64,000 nt of DNA from Promerops cafer. Its lineage: Eukaryota; Chordata; Aves; Passeriformes; Nectariniidae. The notes under the pieces are model-generated. The model saw only the letters and a list, made by a program, of their open reading frames with translations, was not told the DNA's origin and made no database searches. Each line of letters begins with the position of its first letter. Within the stretch, counting starts at the first letter, position 1. The DNA is taken from NCBI GenBank assembly GCA_013398275.1, contig VZSE01002185.1, positions 87,189 to 151,188 of the forward strand, written 5' to 3'. This document shows positions 25,297 through 36,000 of this stretch, one piece after another. The position numbers and the translations under genes are program-made.

Positions 25297-28124
25297 ATTT
25301 GGGCAGTGCCATTTAGTTCTTCAGCACTTTTATGTATTCATCCTGTATTTATGTACAATGTACCTGTACAGTGAACTTCTGTAAGGCAAAGGGTTTTCAC
25401 CAGTGGTCATATTCCATTTGGAACTGAGGAAAATTCTGACACACGCCTAGTTCTTCCCTCCCCTGCCGAGCAAGAGGAAACCCAAAAGAAAGCCGTTTCA
25501 CCATGGGAAACAGGTTGATAAACATGTTCAGAAGAGGACAAAGGAAGATGGTCTTCAGCAATATTCATTAAAGCAGATGGACTGACTGTAACCTCATTGT
25601 GTACCACAGTCATTGGAGATCACTGTCAACAAAGCAGCCCAGGAAAAGAGGAGGAAAGACAGTTGGTCACCCTGATGCAGGGAGTCAGTCACTCACAGGA
25701 AATGCTGCTGATGGCAGTGACATCATTAAAACTCCCTGATATTCCCATTTCCCCTGCTGGATGTCCAGCACAGCCAAAGTCTGCTCCAACGCAGTGATTC
25801 TGCCTGCCCTACCCCTGTGCCTCTGCACTGCCTGTGCTCTTGTAGGGCCACCATGGTGACTCCTTGGCCAGGTCCCATGCCACCACCACCCTGCACAGAG
25901 GGCCCAAGGGGCTGACCCTCTGTAGGTCACTGCCCTGTGTCTGCCTGGGGTCTGCTGTGTCTCCCCAGGCCCTGTGGCAATGGCTGTTGTGTCTAAAAGG
26001 CAACAGACACTTCCCTATCCCTGCCTGATTTTTATTTTGGATTTTATGAAGAAATCAAACTGCTTTTCCTTAATCTCCCTAACTAATTAGAGAGCTGTGG
26101 TGCATGCATTTCTGCCAATGGGTGGACATCTCAGATCTCCTGACACTTTGCTGCCAGTACTGGGCCTGCATGTTTATCAGCAAAAGGCAAAAGACAGTAG
26201 CTGCAGCTACTTGAGTAAATCGAGCTTGTGAATGGCCATTCTTTGGCACGGAGTAACCTGGGTCCCTACTATTAAATCTGCCTTCTTTCCAGAAGAGGGT
26301 GGCTGGATTTAAACTGCATGCTGGATGTGGGCCATGGCCCACACTAAATTTCAAGTAAGTGCCTGGCAATTTTCTAGGAGAGTTCTATCTGGCAGGGGTT
26401 GAAACTCCAAGTGTTTCAGCCATTTAAGATTATAGATTGCCAGGTTCCAGCGCCTGGGAACATTCCTTGCACTGTATAGCTCACAAATATAGACACAGCC
26501 ATCACGCATAGCTATGCACTGCCCTCACCACCACAGGAGCACTGCTTGGCAGCCATGGAAAGGGATAGCTGGAGCATTGGGCTGCCCTCGGCAAGGCACA
26601 GGGCATCACAGCTGAATCACAGCCTTCAAGGCTGACTCCGTGCTGACCTTAATTATACACATTTGATTTTAAACTGCCTGCCACAAAAGCTAATAACTAT
26701 ATTTTTTTCCCTAATACGGAACTGGAGAACAGTATGACCATAGGTCACCAGCTGTTGTGCTCAAGTGGGAAGTAGAAACAAATCAGTTTTCACTTCAGTA
26801 TCATCTGGACATAATCTAGCCTGTGTATGGAAGGGTACGCAGGTATTTCTGGAAGAGACTTGGAATAGAACATACAGGAAGTACAGGTATCTTGGCGAAT
26901 CAATGTAAAAAGAAGAGAATAAAGGCTGAAAATGTGATCATGATAAATGGTAGATTGCATATCATAAAGAACACTAGAAACCATACAGTGTCATGTACAA
27001 AGAACCATAAGTGTAAAGAGTCACAAGCATACAAACAAGTTATTTCCTGAAAAAGCAGGAAACAAACAACTACCATGAGACTTTTTGTTATATTAAAAGA
27101 GAAAAAGGAGAAGGCTTGGGAAGATTTTTATAATTAATGTTATTGTTGTTTTTGTTGTTATTGTTGTGGTGTTGTTCTTTCTGAAGCTTCCCTTCTCCTT
27201 TCCCCTTATCAAGATGTCTCAGCAACAAAACAGTACTAGGAAAACAAGAGCCCCCTACCCTCACCAAAGGGCTGCATACAAGGGGGAGAGCAATAATTTC
27301 CTGCACAGTTTGAGAAGCTCCAGCAAGGACCACAGACCCCCTTCACACTTTCTGCAGGGAAGGGTGGAGAAAATCCCCCAGAGTCAAAACCAGCTTGCAG
27401 CTACCCTCCTCCAAAGCAGCATAGCTCCCAGGAATGAAAGCTACCAAATACTGATGGGTCAGGACAGAAACAGTCCACAGGAAAATAACCTATTTCTCTT
27501 TGTTCCTGCAGAGAGTGAGACTTTTCATCAACCTCTTATTAGAGAATATATCTTATAGTGAACTCCGTGTCAGGGTTCAGAAAACAAAGGAGGCATCAGG
27601 AAACTACTTGGAATAGGTTTTTTAAAAAAATGCCAGGACTAAAAATGGTCTGGCACCAGGACACTCATTTCCTACATTAAGGTTCATCACCATGTTCATT
27701 ACCTCTACCCAATGAGCAGCAGGATTCAACTGATGGCTAAAAGCAAATGGATTACATTTCAGGTGTTAGAAAAAACCTTTACATTTTAATGTTGCCCAGA
27801 GCAAATTCTCATTTTTAAATAAAGCAGGTGTGAACAGTTACCTTCAAAGCAGAAGCAGACAGGGAATCTCATATGCAGTGTCATCTGCAAGGGGAAGATT
27901 TTAATCAATTTGCAAGTGTTCAGCTGATGCAATACACAACAGAAAACCGCTCTCCATCATTTTTTACCTTTCAGGAAAGTGCCTGTAAAATCTGTGTGAA
28001 TTATATTAGGATTGCTATTTGTGACACAGCAGTGGGCTGGGAAATCCAGTCCCTCAGATATTTTCTGAGAAAACTGAACTTTTCATATTCAAGGTGTTTC
28101 AGACACAGTATTCAATGTTTATAC
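25297..28124. other. Non-coding sequence
   Basis: No coding gene is supported. A TTG/TTA-rich simple tract lies at about 27,137-27,175. A moderately GC-rich patch at 25,600-25,990 has open frames on both strands but no recognised product. A 130-codon open frame at 27,166-27,558 has no flanking signal and no resemblance to a known family. Confidence 0.5.
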
Positions 28125-29465
28125 AGAATCATAGCATCATATAATATTTTCAGTTGGAAGGGATCTTCTAAGGTCATCAACCCCCCTGGAATGAGAAGAG
28201 ACACCTTCAACTTGCTCAGAGCCTCATCCAATCTCACCTGAAATGTTCCCAGGGATGTGACATCTGCCACCACTCTGGGCCACCTGTTCCAGTGTTTTAC
28301 TACTCTCATAGTTAAAATTTCTTCCTTATAACTTACACAAATCTACCCTCTTTTAGTTAAAAACCATTACACTTTGGCCTACTGCTACAAGTCCTGTTGA
28401 AAAGCTTCACCCCATTTTTCATATAAGCCCCCTTAAAGTATTGAAAGTCCTCAACAAGGTCTCCCTGGAGTCTTCTCTTTTCCAGGCTGAACAATGCCAA
28501 CTCTCTCAGCCTTTCCTCGTAGTGAAGGTGCTTCAGACCTCTGATCGTTTCTGTGGCCTTTCCTCTGAACTTGCTGCAACAGGACCACATCCTTCTGATA
28601 TTGGGGGCCCCAGAGCTGGACACAGCACTCTAGGTAGGGGCACAGGGGAGCAGGGGGGCAGAATCCCCTCCCTTCCCTGCTGCCCACACTGCTTTGGATG
28701 CAGCCCAGGACATGTTTGGCTTTCTGGACGGGGAGTGCCCATGGCTGGGTCATGTCCAGCCTCACCCACCAGCACCCCCAAGTCCTTCTCCCCAGAGCTG
28801 CATTTTTTCTGTTCATCCCCCAGCCTGACCTGATACTGGGGGTCTCCATAGCCCGGTTGCAACACCTTGCACTTGGTCTTGTTAAACCTCATGTGATTCC
28901 CATGGGCTCACTTCTCAACTTTGTCCAGGTCCCTCTGGATGGCATCCCATCCTTCACATGTGTCAACTGCACCACTCAGCTTGGTGTCATCTAAAAATTT
29001 GCTGAGGGTGCACTCAATCCCTCTGTCCATGTCATTGGTGAAGAGATAAAATAACACTTGTCCCCATACAGACTCCTTAAGGACATTACTTGTCACTAAT
29101 CTCTACTGGGACTCTGAGATATTGACAGCTACCCTCTGGATGTGACTGTCCAATTAGTTTCTCACACACCGAACAGTCCACCCATCAAATCCATCTCTCT
29201 CCAGTTCTCCAGTTTAGAGGGAAGGATGTTAAGGGGGAATGTGTAAAAGTCTTTACAGAAGTCCAGATAAATGACATCTGTAGCCTCTCCTTGTCCACTG
29301 ATGGAGCCCCTCCATCACAGAAGGCCACTGGGTTGGTCAGTCAGGAGTTGCCTTTGGTTAAGCCATGCTGGCTATCCTGAATCACCTCCCTGTCCTCCGT
29401 GTGCCTTAGCACAGCCTATAGAGGATTTCTTCCATGGTCTTCGCAGGAACAGAGGTGAGGCATCG
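28125..29465 (-). mobile_element. CR1 LINE, antisense, 5'-truncated with 3' end
   Basis: The plus strand opens with AGAATCATAGCATCAT. That is the reverse complement of the CR1 terminal ATTCTATG repeats, so the 3' end of the element lies at 28,125 and the element runs leftward. Reading the minus strand, the order is as expected. The RT segment comes first (about 29,460-29,150), then FLDDTKLSGAVDT near 29,000 where functional copies have FADD. Next are MRFNKTKCKVL near 28,880, a KDLGVLVGE block, YEERLRELALFSLEKRRLQG near 28,500, and the 3' tail. The 5' half is absent, which is the usual CR1 truncation. Frameshifts and stops make it inactive. Confidence 0.92.
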
Positions 29466-31170
29466 CCATTTAAGTTTTTCCTTCTTCCATGGCATGACCT
29501 CACCAGTAAGGTTTCCCTAAGAAAATCACATTATCTGCACTGTGGGAATTACACAGCACAGCAGTACTTACATCCAAGATTTATCTATGCTGTACAGAAC
29601 AAATGAATTAAAAAATTTTTCCTAAACATAAAGCTCCATACAGCAGGTGTGACAAGGGACTACAGTTGTCATTTAACCACTTAAGAATAATTAATTGCCT
29701 TTATGTGACAGCTGGATCCAGTAAAACCAGTAGACATCTGACAGCTGCCAGAGCTTGAGTCTGACAGTCTTCAATGTGATATGAGCTGATCTGCTGCTTC
29801 ACACAGAGAGCAGGTGAGGGGAAAAAAGACTGGGTCTACACTGCACATCAAAACTTTTGCCAGTGCCATTGTGTCAGCAAGGAGAGAGACTTGTGATGAT
29901 AACCATGTAACAGGAAAATACCTGGTTTCTTATACAGTTAGATCCTGCCACAAAAGTGATTCCGCCCTGTAGGTTTTTTCCCCATTTAAGCTATAAAAGG
30001 AATGCACCTGTGAAGATATACGCAAATAAGACAAGTCTGCAAATACACCTGTCCAAGCAAATCTTACCAATACAGACAATAACAAAATAAAACAAGCCAG
30101 ACTTTCAGCTACTCCTTGAATATTTATCCAGACATCTTCAGAAAATGCAAGTCAGCACCAGTCTAGTGATTTTCGTGCAACTGCAGTTAATACCAATGAG
30201 AAATTGCATTTTCCAAATGGGAAGAGAAAAGATAAAATTGTCCAAAAGGACATTCTAGGTTTCATTTGAAATACCACATCTAAGTAAACATTTATTCCCA
30301 GAAAACATTCACTCTAATCTCTTGAAACAGCTGCAGAATTACATATCTTTAGAGTTTGGGGCACAAGATATTTTCTGACAAGTTCTGAAACTCACGTCTT
30401 TGTGCCACAAGAGGAATCTCATTCTTCTTCCCTCTTTTGATTTAAAAGACATGTCAAACAGAATAGAGGTGGTCATATTAAGAAGGAGACTCATCCCCTG
30501 GCACAATGGGCCTGAAGCCAAATGTATCACTTGGGATGTACTTAGCCCAGATCCCAGCCCTGCTGCTGGAAAAGTAATGTTGTTCCTAAGGCACAAATGC
30601 CACTTCTGCTTGGCCATCATCAGTGGGAGGAAGTGGTTTGCAGTGTCCAGAGACACACAGGTCTGACACTGGCATTGTAACCCTGGGCAAATCACTTCCT
30701 TCACCATCACAGTTTCTTCTGCGGCAATATCACTGCCTGCCAGGATTAGAGGATTTGCTAATCATAGTTTATAAAACTTTAGGACAGTTAAGGAAATCAA
30801 TTAAAATTGAGACAGTACCCTAGAAATGCCCCTAGGAAAGAAATTGTCACAAAAACAACAGTCTTCAAATTGTGTCACAGCAGTAGGTCTTGCTCTCCAG
30901 TCTCAGGGACTTTGTCCCACAGCTCTGCAGGGCAGGATGCCAGGCTCCTCACCGAGCAGTGCAGTCAGCTGGCACAGCACCAGCACGGGAGGGAGCGGGG
31001 CGTGCTTCCAGGCACACTGCTGGCTTTGCCACCTGGCTCCTGATCCTCCCACTGCTGAGGTAAAGAGTCCACAGTAGCCACCCACAGAAAGACACCACCT
31101 CAGCATGGTGTCCCTCCCATTTAAGGGTGTCCCTCCCTGGTCTCTGGAGACAGTGCGATAATATGTGCTT
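29466..31170. other. Non-coding sequence
   Basis: No exon is supported. Base composition shifts from AT-rich to GC-rich at about 30,890, ahead of the GCDH fragment. The last few hundred bases may be part of the duplicated GC-rich block or of an intron of the GCDH copy. Confidence 0.5.
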
Positions 31171-31888
31171 TACAGATAATGGGGGTCTGGGGGCACTTTG
31201 AGGGGTCCCACCGCCCCTCAGGCCCCCAGACTTCACTGCCCCCTCCCCTGTCCCGCAGGAAGCTGTTTGGGGGCCCACTGGCCTGGAACCAGCTGGCGCA
31301 GAAGAAGCTGGAGGACATGGTCACACTGGGGCTCCATGCCAGCCTGCACCTCGGCCACCTCAAGGACAAGGGCACGTGGGTGGCACTGTCCCCAGGGGAG
31401 CCCGGCGGTCCTGGAGAGGGTCAGTGTGTCCCTGTCCGTGTCCCCACAGGGCTGCTCCGAGATGGTGTCGATCCTGAAGCGGAACTCATGCGGGAAGGCA
31501 CTGGGCATGGCGGGGGACACACAGCACATGTTGGGGGGCAACAGGATCTGCAATGAGTTCCACGCGATCTGGCACCTCATGAACCTTGAGGCCGTCAGCA
31601 CCTACAAGGGTACGGCGGGAAGGGAGACTGAGGGTTCCCCGGGGCATCCTGAGGGGGTCCTGGGGTACAGGCTGTGTGGTGATCCCTACAGGCACCCACA
31701 ACATCAACACACTGATCCTGAGCCACGCCATCACCAGTATCCAGGCCTTTGCCCTGGCAAAGGGGACACAGTGGGGACACAGCAGTGCGGGCACGGCGGG
31801 GACATGGTGACACCGGTGGCACTGGGGGGACTGGGTCTGCTCTTCATGGGAAGGGATGTGAGGAGATGGTGGTGCTGACCAGAGCCAA

Positions 31889-32085
31889 TGTCACCAACTG
31901 GACCCAGGTGTCTACAGAAGAGATCCAGTGTCACTGACAGGACCCGGCGCCACTGATGGGACCCTGTGTCACCAAGCATGCCTTGTGTCATTGATGGGAC
32001 CTAGTGTCACCAGCCAAACCTCCTGTCACCAATGGGGCTCAGTGTCACCAGCAGGACTCAGTGTCTCTCAGTGGACCCCAGTGGT
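31889..32085. repeat. Period-19 minisatellite in the GCDH 3' region
   Basis: About ten degenerate copies of a unit close to TGTCACCGATGGGACCCAG lie head to tail. Successive TGTC starts fall at 31,889, 31,909, 31,929, 31,948, 31,967, 31,986, 32,005, 32,024, 32,043 and 32,062. The first two steps are 20 bases and the rest are 19. The array lies between the last GCDH codons and the poly(A) signal, so it would be part of the 3' untranslated region of the parent gene or an expansion in this copy. Confidence 0.85.
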
Positions 32086-32136
32086 GCTGGGCCCCATGTC
32101 CGGTGCCATCCCAGGGCCTTTGCCATCCCCGTGGCC

Positions 32137-32142
32137 AATAAA
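32137..32142 (+). promoter_or_regulatory. GCDH: Poly(A) signal AATAAA of the GCDH copy
   Basis: A canonical AATAAA follows the GCDH terminal exon by about 370 bases and precedes a sequence unrelated to the exon. It is what one expects at the 3' end of the parent gene. Use in this copy is unlikely, as the upstream gene is missing. Confidence 0.6.
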
Positions 32143-32367
32143 CGGTGGAACAGCCCCTTCCATGGCAGCCCTGCTCATCAGCGTTAATTAACCTGCCAGG
32201 ACCCAGCTCTGCCCTCAGGGGGCTTCCAGCCCAGCACAGTCCCCCCACAAGCAGATTTTGGGTTGGCTTCAGCCCCTTATTTGTTCCAACCACCAACAGC
32301 AACAGCAACAGAAAAGCCCTTTGGGACCAAAATCCCCCTTTGGTGCCACACAGCCCTGCAGTCCCAT

Positions 32368-32398
32368 GGGTTTGGGGGGGTCCGTGGGCTGGGGGGGT
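32368..32398 (+). other. G-quadruplex motif
   Basis: Four G runs (GGG, G7, GGG, G7) are separated by loops of 3, 5 and 2 bases, which fits the canonical G-quadruplex pattern. The motif lies next to the downstream end of the zinc-finger remnant. Folding in cells cannot be judged here. Confidence 0.5.
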
Positions 32399-32404
32399 CC
32401 CACT

Positions 32405-33010
32405 CGGGTTTGGATGCGCTGGTGGGTGATGAGTTTGGAATTTTGCTTGAAGCCCTTCCCACAGTGGGGCAGCAGAAGGGCCTCTCCTCTGTTCGAATCC
32501 ACTGGTGCAGGAGGAGATTGGAGGTGGTCTGTAATCTCTTCCCACACTTGGGACACTCGTAGGCCCTCTCCCCGGTGTGGATCATCTGGTGGACAATCAG
32601 GCCGGGGCTGTCTCTGCAGCCCTTCCCACATTCCCCACACCACAGGGCCTCTATTCAGTGTGGATCCTCTGGTGGCAGATGAGATTGTTGCTCTGGCTGA
32701 AGCTCTTCCCATACTCCAAGCACTTGCAGGGCTTCTCCCCATCATGAAGCTGCTTATGAACCACCAGGTCCAAGCACTGGCTTGATCTCTGGCTGCCTTC
32801 CCAGCATAGGGTGGGTCTTTCCTCCTTGGAGCACCCTTTGGGGTGGGTTTGGAGCCCCTCCCCGTGCAGGATCTCTGGGGCTTTTCCTCCCCATTGGATT
32901 CCTGAGCTGTAGAGCAGCTCAAAACGGCCTCTTCCACAATGTTCTTCTGGAGGAATATTTCCTCCCTGGACACTGTTTCTTAACTCAGCAGTCCCCCAAA
33001 ACCTCTCCAC
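32405..33010 (-). pseudogene. C2H2 zinc-finger gene remnant
   Basis: The minus strand encodes part of a bird-type C2H2 zinc-finger protein, a DNA-binding transcription-factor family. An acidic N-terminal linker (LVVHKQLHDGEKP) is followed by four fingers joined by degenerate TGEKP-type linkers. Finger 1 (about 32,725-32,657) has C-x2-Y, so one cysteine ligand is lost, and its linker reads HTE then a stop. A frame change follows. Finger 2 (about 32,640-32,579) is CGECGKG...HQMIH. Finger 3 (about 32,560-32,492) is CPKCGKR...HQWIR with the last His lost. Finger 4 (about 32,480-32,410) is CPTVGKG...HQRIQ with a Cys and a His lost. The stop, the frameshift and the missing zinc ligands mark it as dead. 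It points toward the GCDH fragment, tail to tail, within the same GC-rich block. Confidence 0.85.
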
Positions 33011-36000
33011 AGGTACTCTAAACTGTCTACAGTGTGATGTCTATCAAATGTCACTGTGATGGAGGAGTGAGAATGTGACTTAAGATACAGCACAAAAAAA
33101 AGGTATTTGAAAATGTTCTCAGTATTTTAACTGATGAGAAAAGCACTATCCAAATACATTTTTTTTTAAATGCAAATATCAGCAATGCAGTTACATGCTA
33201 AACATGCATCCACAAAATCTACTTTAAATATAGAGAGGTCTACCATCAAACATTTAAACATTTCATCTGCAAGTGCAAGTGCATATTAATGAATGCCAAA
33301 GAGACTGAATATCCTGAAAGGAGACAGTCTTCACACTAGGCAGGGCTCTCATTATTTATGTTTTGAAGTTGTCATTAAAGTAACCACTACATCCTTGCAG
33401 AAGACTCAATCCACTTGAACTATATTCTACCAGGGATCATTAGTAATTTTGCAAAAACTACTTCTTTCCAGAATCAAAGAGTTGCGTAAATTTTTGCCTC
33501 AAACTAGAAAAGGTGAAGGAGAGATCTCCTTTGCTCCCTTTTGCTCTCTTTATCTATGCAGTGCATCAGGTTATATTGAAAGGAAACCTATTTGAGAAAA
33601 ACAAATGTAGATGCCCATTAGTTATGTAAAGACAAGCATGATAACTATGCATGTAATGAAGAAAATGAAAAAGAACAGAGTGTACTAAGATGATTTGTGT
33701 GTTTGTTTCTATAATCTTTATTTTTTTCCAAGGAATTTAGTCTTGTTTTGCTCATTTGTACCCAAAAAAGGGAAAGACACCTGTTTTTTCTGCCCTTCAG
33801 ACAGGATCTCAGTGTCTATAACAAGTTTTTACTTGAATGCGCAAGTGAAAATGTTGTTTCATTTGTTTAACTTATGAACACCACTGCCCAGCTATTCTAC
33901 TGTGATTAGACTATAATTGTTTGGCATGTCCTGAGTGATTTTGTAACCTTTGCTCCAGTGTTTGTGTCTGGAATAACAAACATTAAAAGAAAAAAAATGG
34001 GATGGACAAGATGTTCATTTAGCACCGTGTTTGTCTAAAACTGTTGGGCTTGTTCAATTTATTTCAGCTAAACCTCATATATGGCATACACAGATACTAT
34101 CAATCTAAACTGAATCATTTAAGGTCTGCAGACATTTTGTATAGAAGATCATGTCTGGTTTGGATTTTAAGTCTCTGTGCCCCAAACAGCATATTTGAAG
34201 TTTTTGCTTTGGATGGGACTGCGCCATGTCCCTGATTTTTATGGAGCAAGTCTGGGTGAATGGCAGTGTTACAACCAAACAAACAAACATAAAATCTATT
34301 CCCAATGAGCTGTATTCCGAGACTGTGCGATGCTCCATGCCAGAGTTTTAAAAACTGCTTGTTAGTAAAGCCCACACTGCAAGACAGCCTGAAACTACAA
34401 ACCCGTTTGGTCCTGCTCTCCGGGGATGATAGGTGTATGCAGGAAAGCCACTTCTGGAAGGCTTGCATCTTTACTTCTCTCTTCTTCCCCCTCCACAGCA
34501 TTCACTGTCAGTAAAGCACCACTTTGAATGCCTGTTTCCTGCCTTGCTGGTTTATTCAAGCAAACCACTAAATCCATGCCAAAGAGAGCCTGCCTAACAG
34601 CTGTGGACACACAAGCCAACAGAATTAATTTTTACGGATCAGAGAAATCTGAGAAAGTTTACACAGCCCTAATATAACCACAACTATTTTCAGCTTGGGG
34701 AGAAAAAAAAAAAAAAAGAAAATCCCCTGGCCAAATGCACTTCACAAGTCAGTAACTAACACAAAACACAACTTTCTACCTGACCTGTATAAATTATTCC
34801 CAGCATGGAAACGGCCTCCAGTGCACAGCATGGTTCATTGGAGTAGTACTACTGAGTTTGCACCAGCTCCCAGACCCAGCAAGCAGCCCCTGAGAGATTT
34901 TACACACTTCTTTCACGTTCAGGCAATGCTAATAAACATAACACAACCCTCCTCTTCACAGAGGAGCTCTCCCAGGCCCACAGAAAGAGCAAATTGAAGC
35001 ATGCAGACACTACAGAGATGAGAGCAGCACAAGTGCCCCAGTTCCACTCAGAGAAATTATAAAACCAGTGTAACACTGAACATGCTGACCCCAAGCACTC
35101 TACTCTTGTGCTGTTATCACGCATCAAATTTCTAGTAACAGTGCTTCCGGCTTCCACACAGCCATCACATCTGAGGTTTTTTCATTTCATACATTTCCTT
35201 TTTTGTGGGAAATCAGTGCTTACACAAGGGCAAAGTTCAGAAGTGGGGAAACTTAAATCCTTCTTTCCTGGAAGAGACGCCCAAGGCAACCTGCAACTTT
35301 AGGTACCAGTGGTATGCCTCACTCACTCATTGTACAATTCAGTCCCAGCACTATTTTTACCGTCAGACTCTTGTCAGTGGCACTTGCCCATTTTTTGTCA
35401 TGAAAAATAAGCAGAGAGGGAGAGAACAGCAACTTGTTTGGAGAGAAAATGCTAAGCAACCTCTTCAGCTAACATCAAACAACTAAAGTTCACCTTAACC
35501 GAGGGAATTGTGCTAGGGGCTGGAGTCTCCTTTTTGTGCTACAAGAAATCCAAAGTCGCTTATGAGGTTTTTTCAGGCAGATCTGAAAGGCTGATTACAG
35601 ATGAAGTTGAAAGATTCGAGAAAGAAGTTGAAGTTTGGCAGTTGGCTGGCAAAATGTCTCAGCCGTAAAGCCTAATCAAGGAAAGCATGGAGGAAAAGTC
35701 ACTTGCTGGGTTAAGCAAGCAGGAACTTTGGCAAAGACAGAAACAGAAGTCACTTGGGCCTGTGTCTCTGCTAAGGGTTATGTTCATCAGCTGTTGAAGC
35801 AAATTTCACCCAGGCCTCCTACAGCAGGAGACTGCCAAAATCTGCAAAAGGCTCTAGCTTGTAGCAATCACTGCTGGAAGTCCCTTCCAGTGGACAAGTC
35901 CTGGAGGGGCACCCTTGTCCTGGTCCATCCACTGGCTCTGGGAAGGGTACGCTGTCATCTGGGTTCAGATGCCTCTGTGCTCCATCCCTGAACAATCTCC

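Larger units (their letters stand above)
31259..32157 (+). pseudogene. GCDH: Glutaryl-CoA dehydrogenase 3' fragment, intron-containing
   Basis: Three exon-like segments match the C-terminus of glutaryl-CoA dehydrogenase, the mitochondrial flavoenzyme of lysine and tryptophan breakdown. Exon A (31,259-31,370) encodes FGGPLAWNQLAQKKLEDM and LGLHASLHLGHLKDK. Exon B (31,450-31,609) encodes EMVSILKRNSCGKAL, MLGGN and MNLEAVSTYK. Exon C (from 31,692) encodes GTHNINTLILSHAITSIQAF. The B-C intron is 82 bases with GT-AG ends, so this is a genomic duplicate and not a processed copy. Defects are clear. The catalytic base of the family, the Glu of TYEGT, is Lys (TYKGT). About three residues are missing after KKLEDM. 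The exon A donor is GG where GT is expected. The stop after ALAK is lost. Upstream exons are absent. AATAAA at 32,137 marks the old transcript end. The family assignment is firm; non-function is inferred from these defects. Confidence 0.85.

Noticed and set aside
26291..26352. Exon-like segment between a CTTCTTTCCAG acceptor and a GTAAGT donor
   Set aside because: The peptide has no protein-like pattern and there is no neighbour to test the phase.
27166..27558. 130-codon open frame on the plus strand
   Set aside because: No similarity recognised and no promoter, splice or poly(A) context. The length is within chance.
31198..31878. 226-codon open frame across the GCDH region
   Set aside because: It reads through GCDH introns and exons in mixed frames. 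The exon-by-exon match to GCDH explains the sequence better.
31889..32085. Regularly spaced repeats that could suggest a CRISPR-like array
   Set aside because: The units are contiguous with a 19-base step and no spacers, in a vertebrate 3' untranslated-type context. It is a minisatellite.
32258..32785. 175-codon plus-strand open frame
   Set aside because: It is the antisense shadow of the zinc-finger remnant; the minus strand carries recognisable C2H2 motifs.
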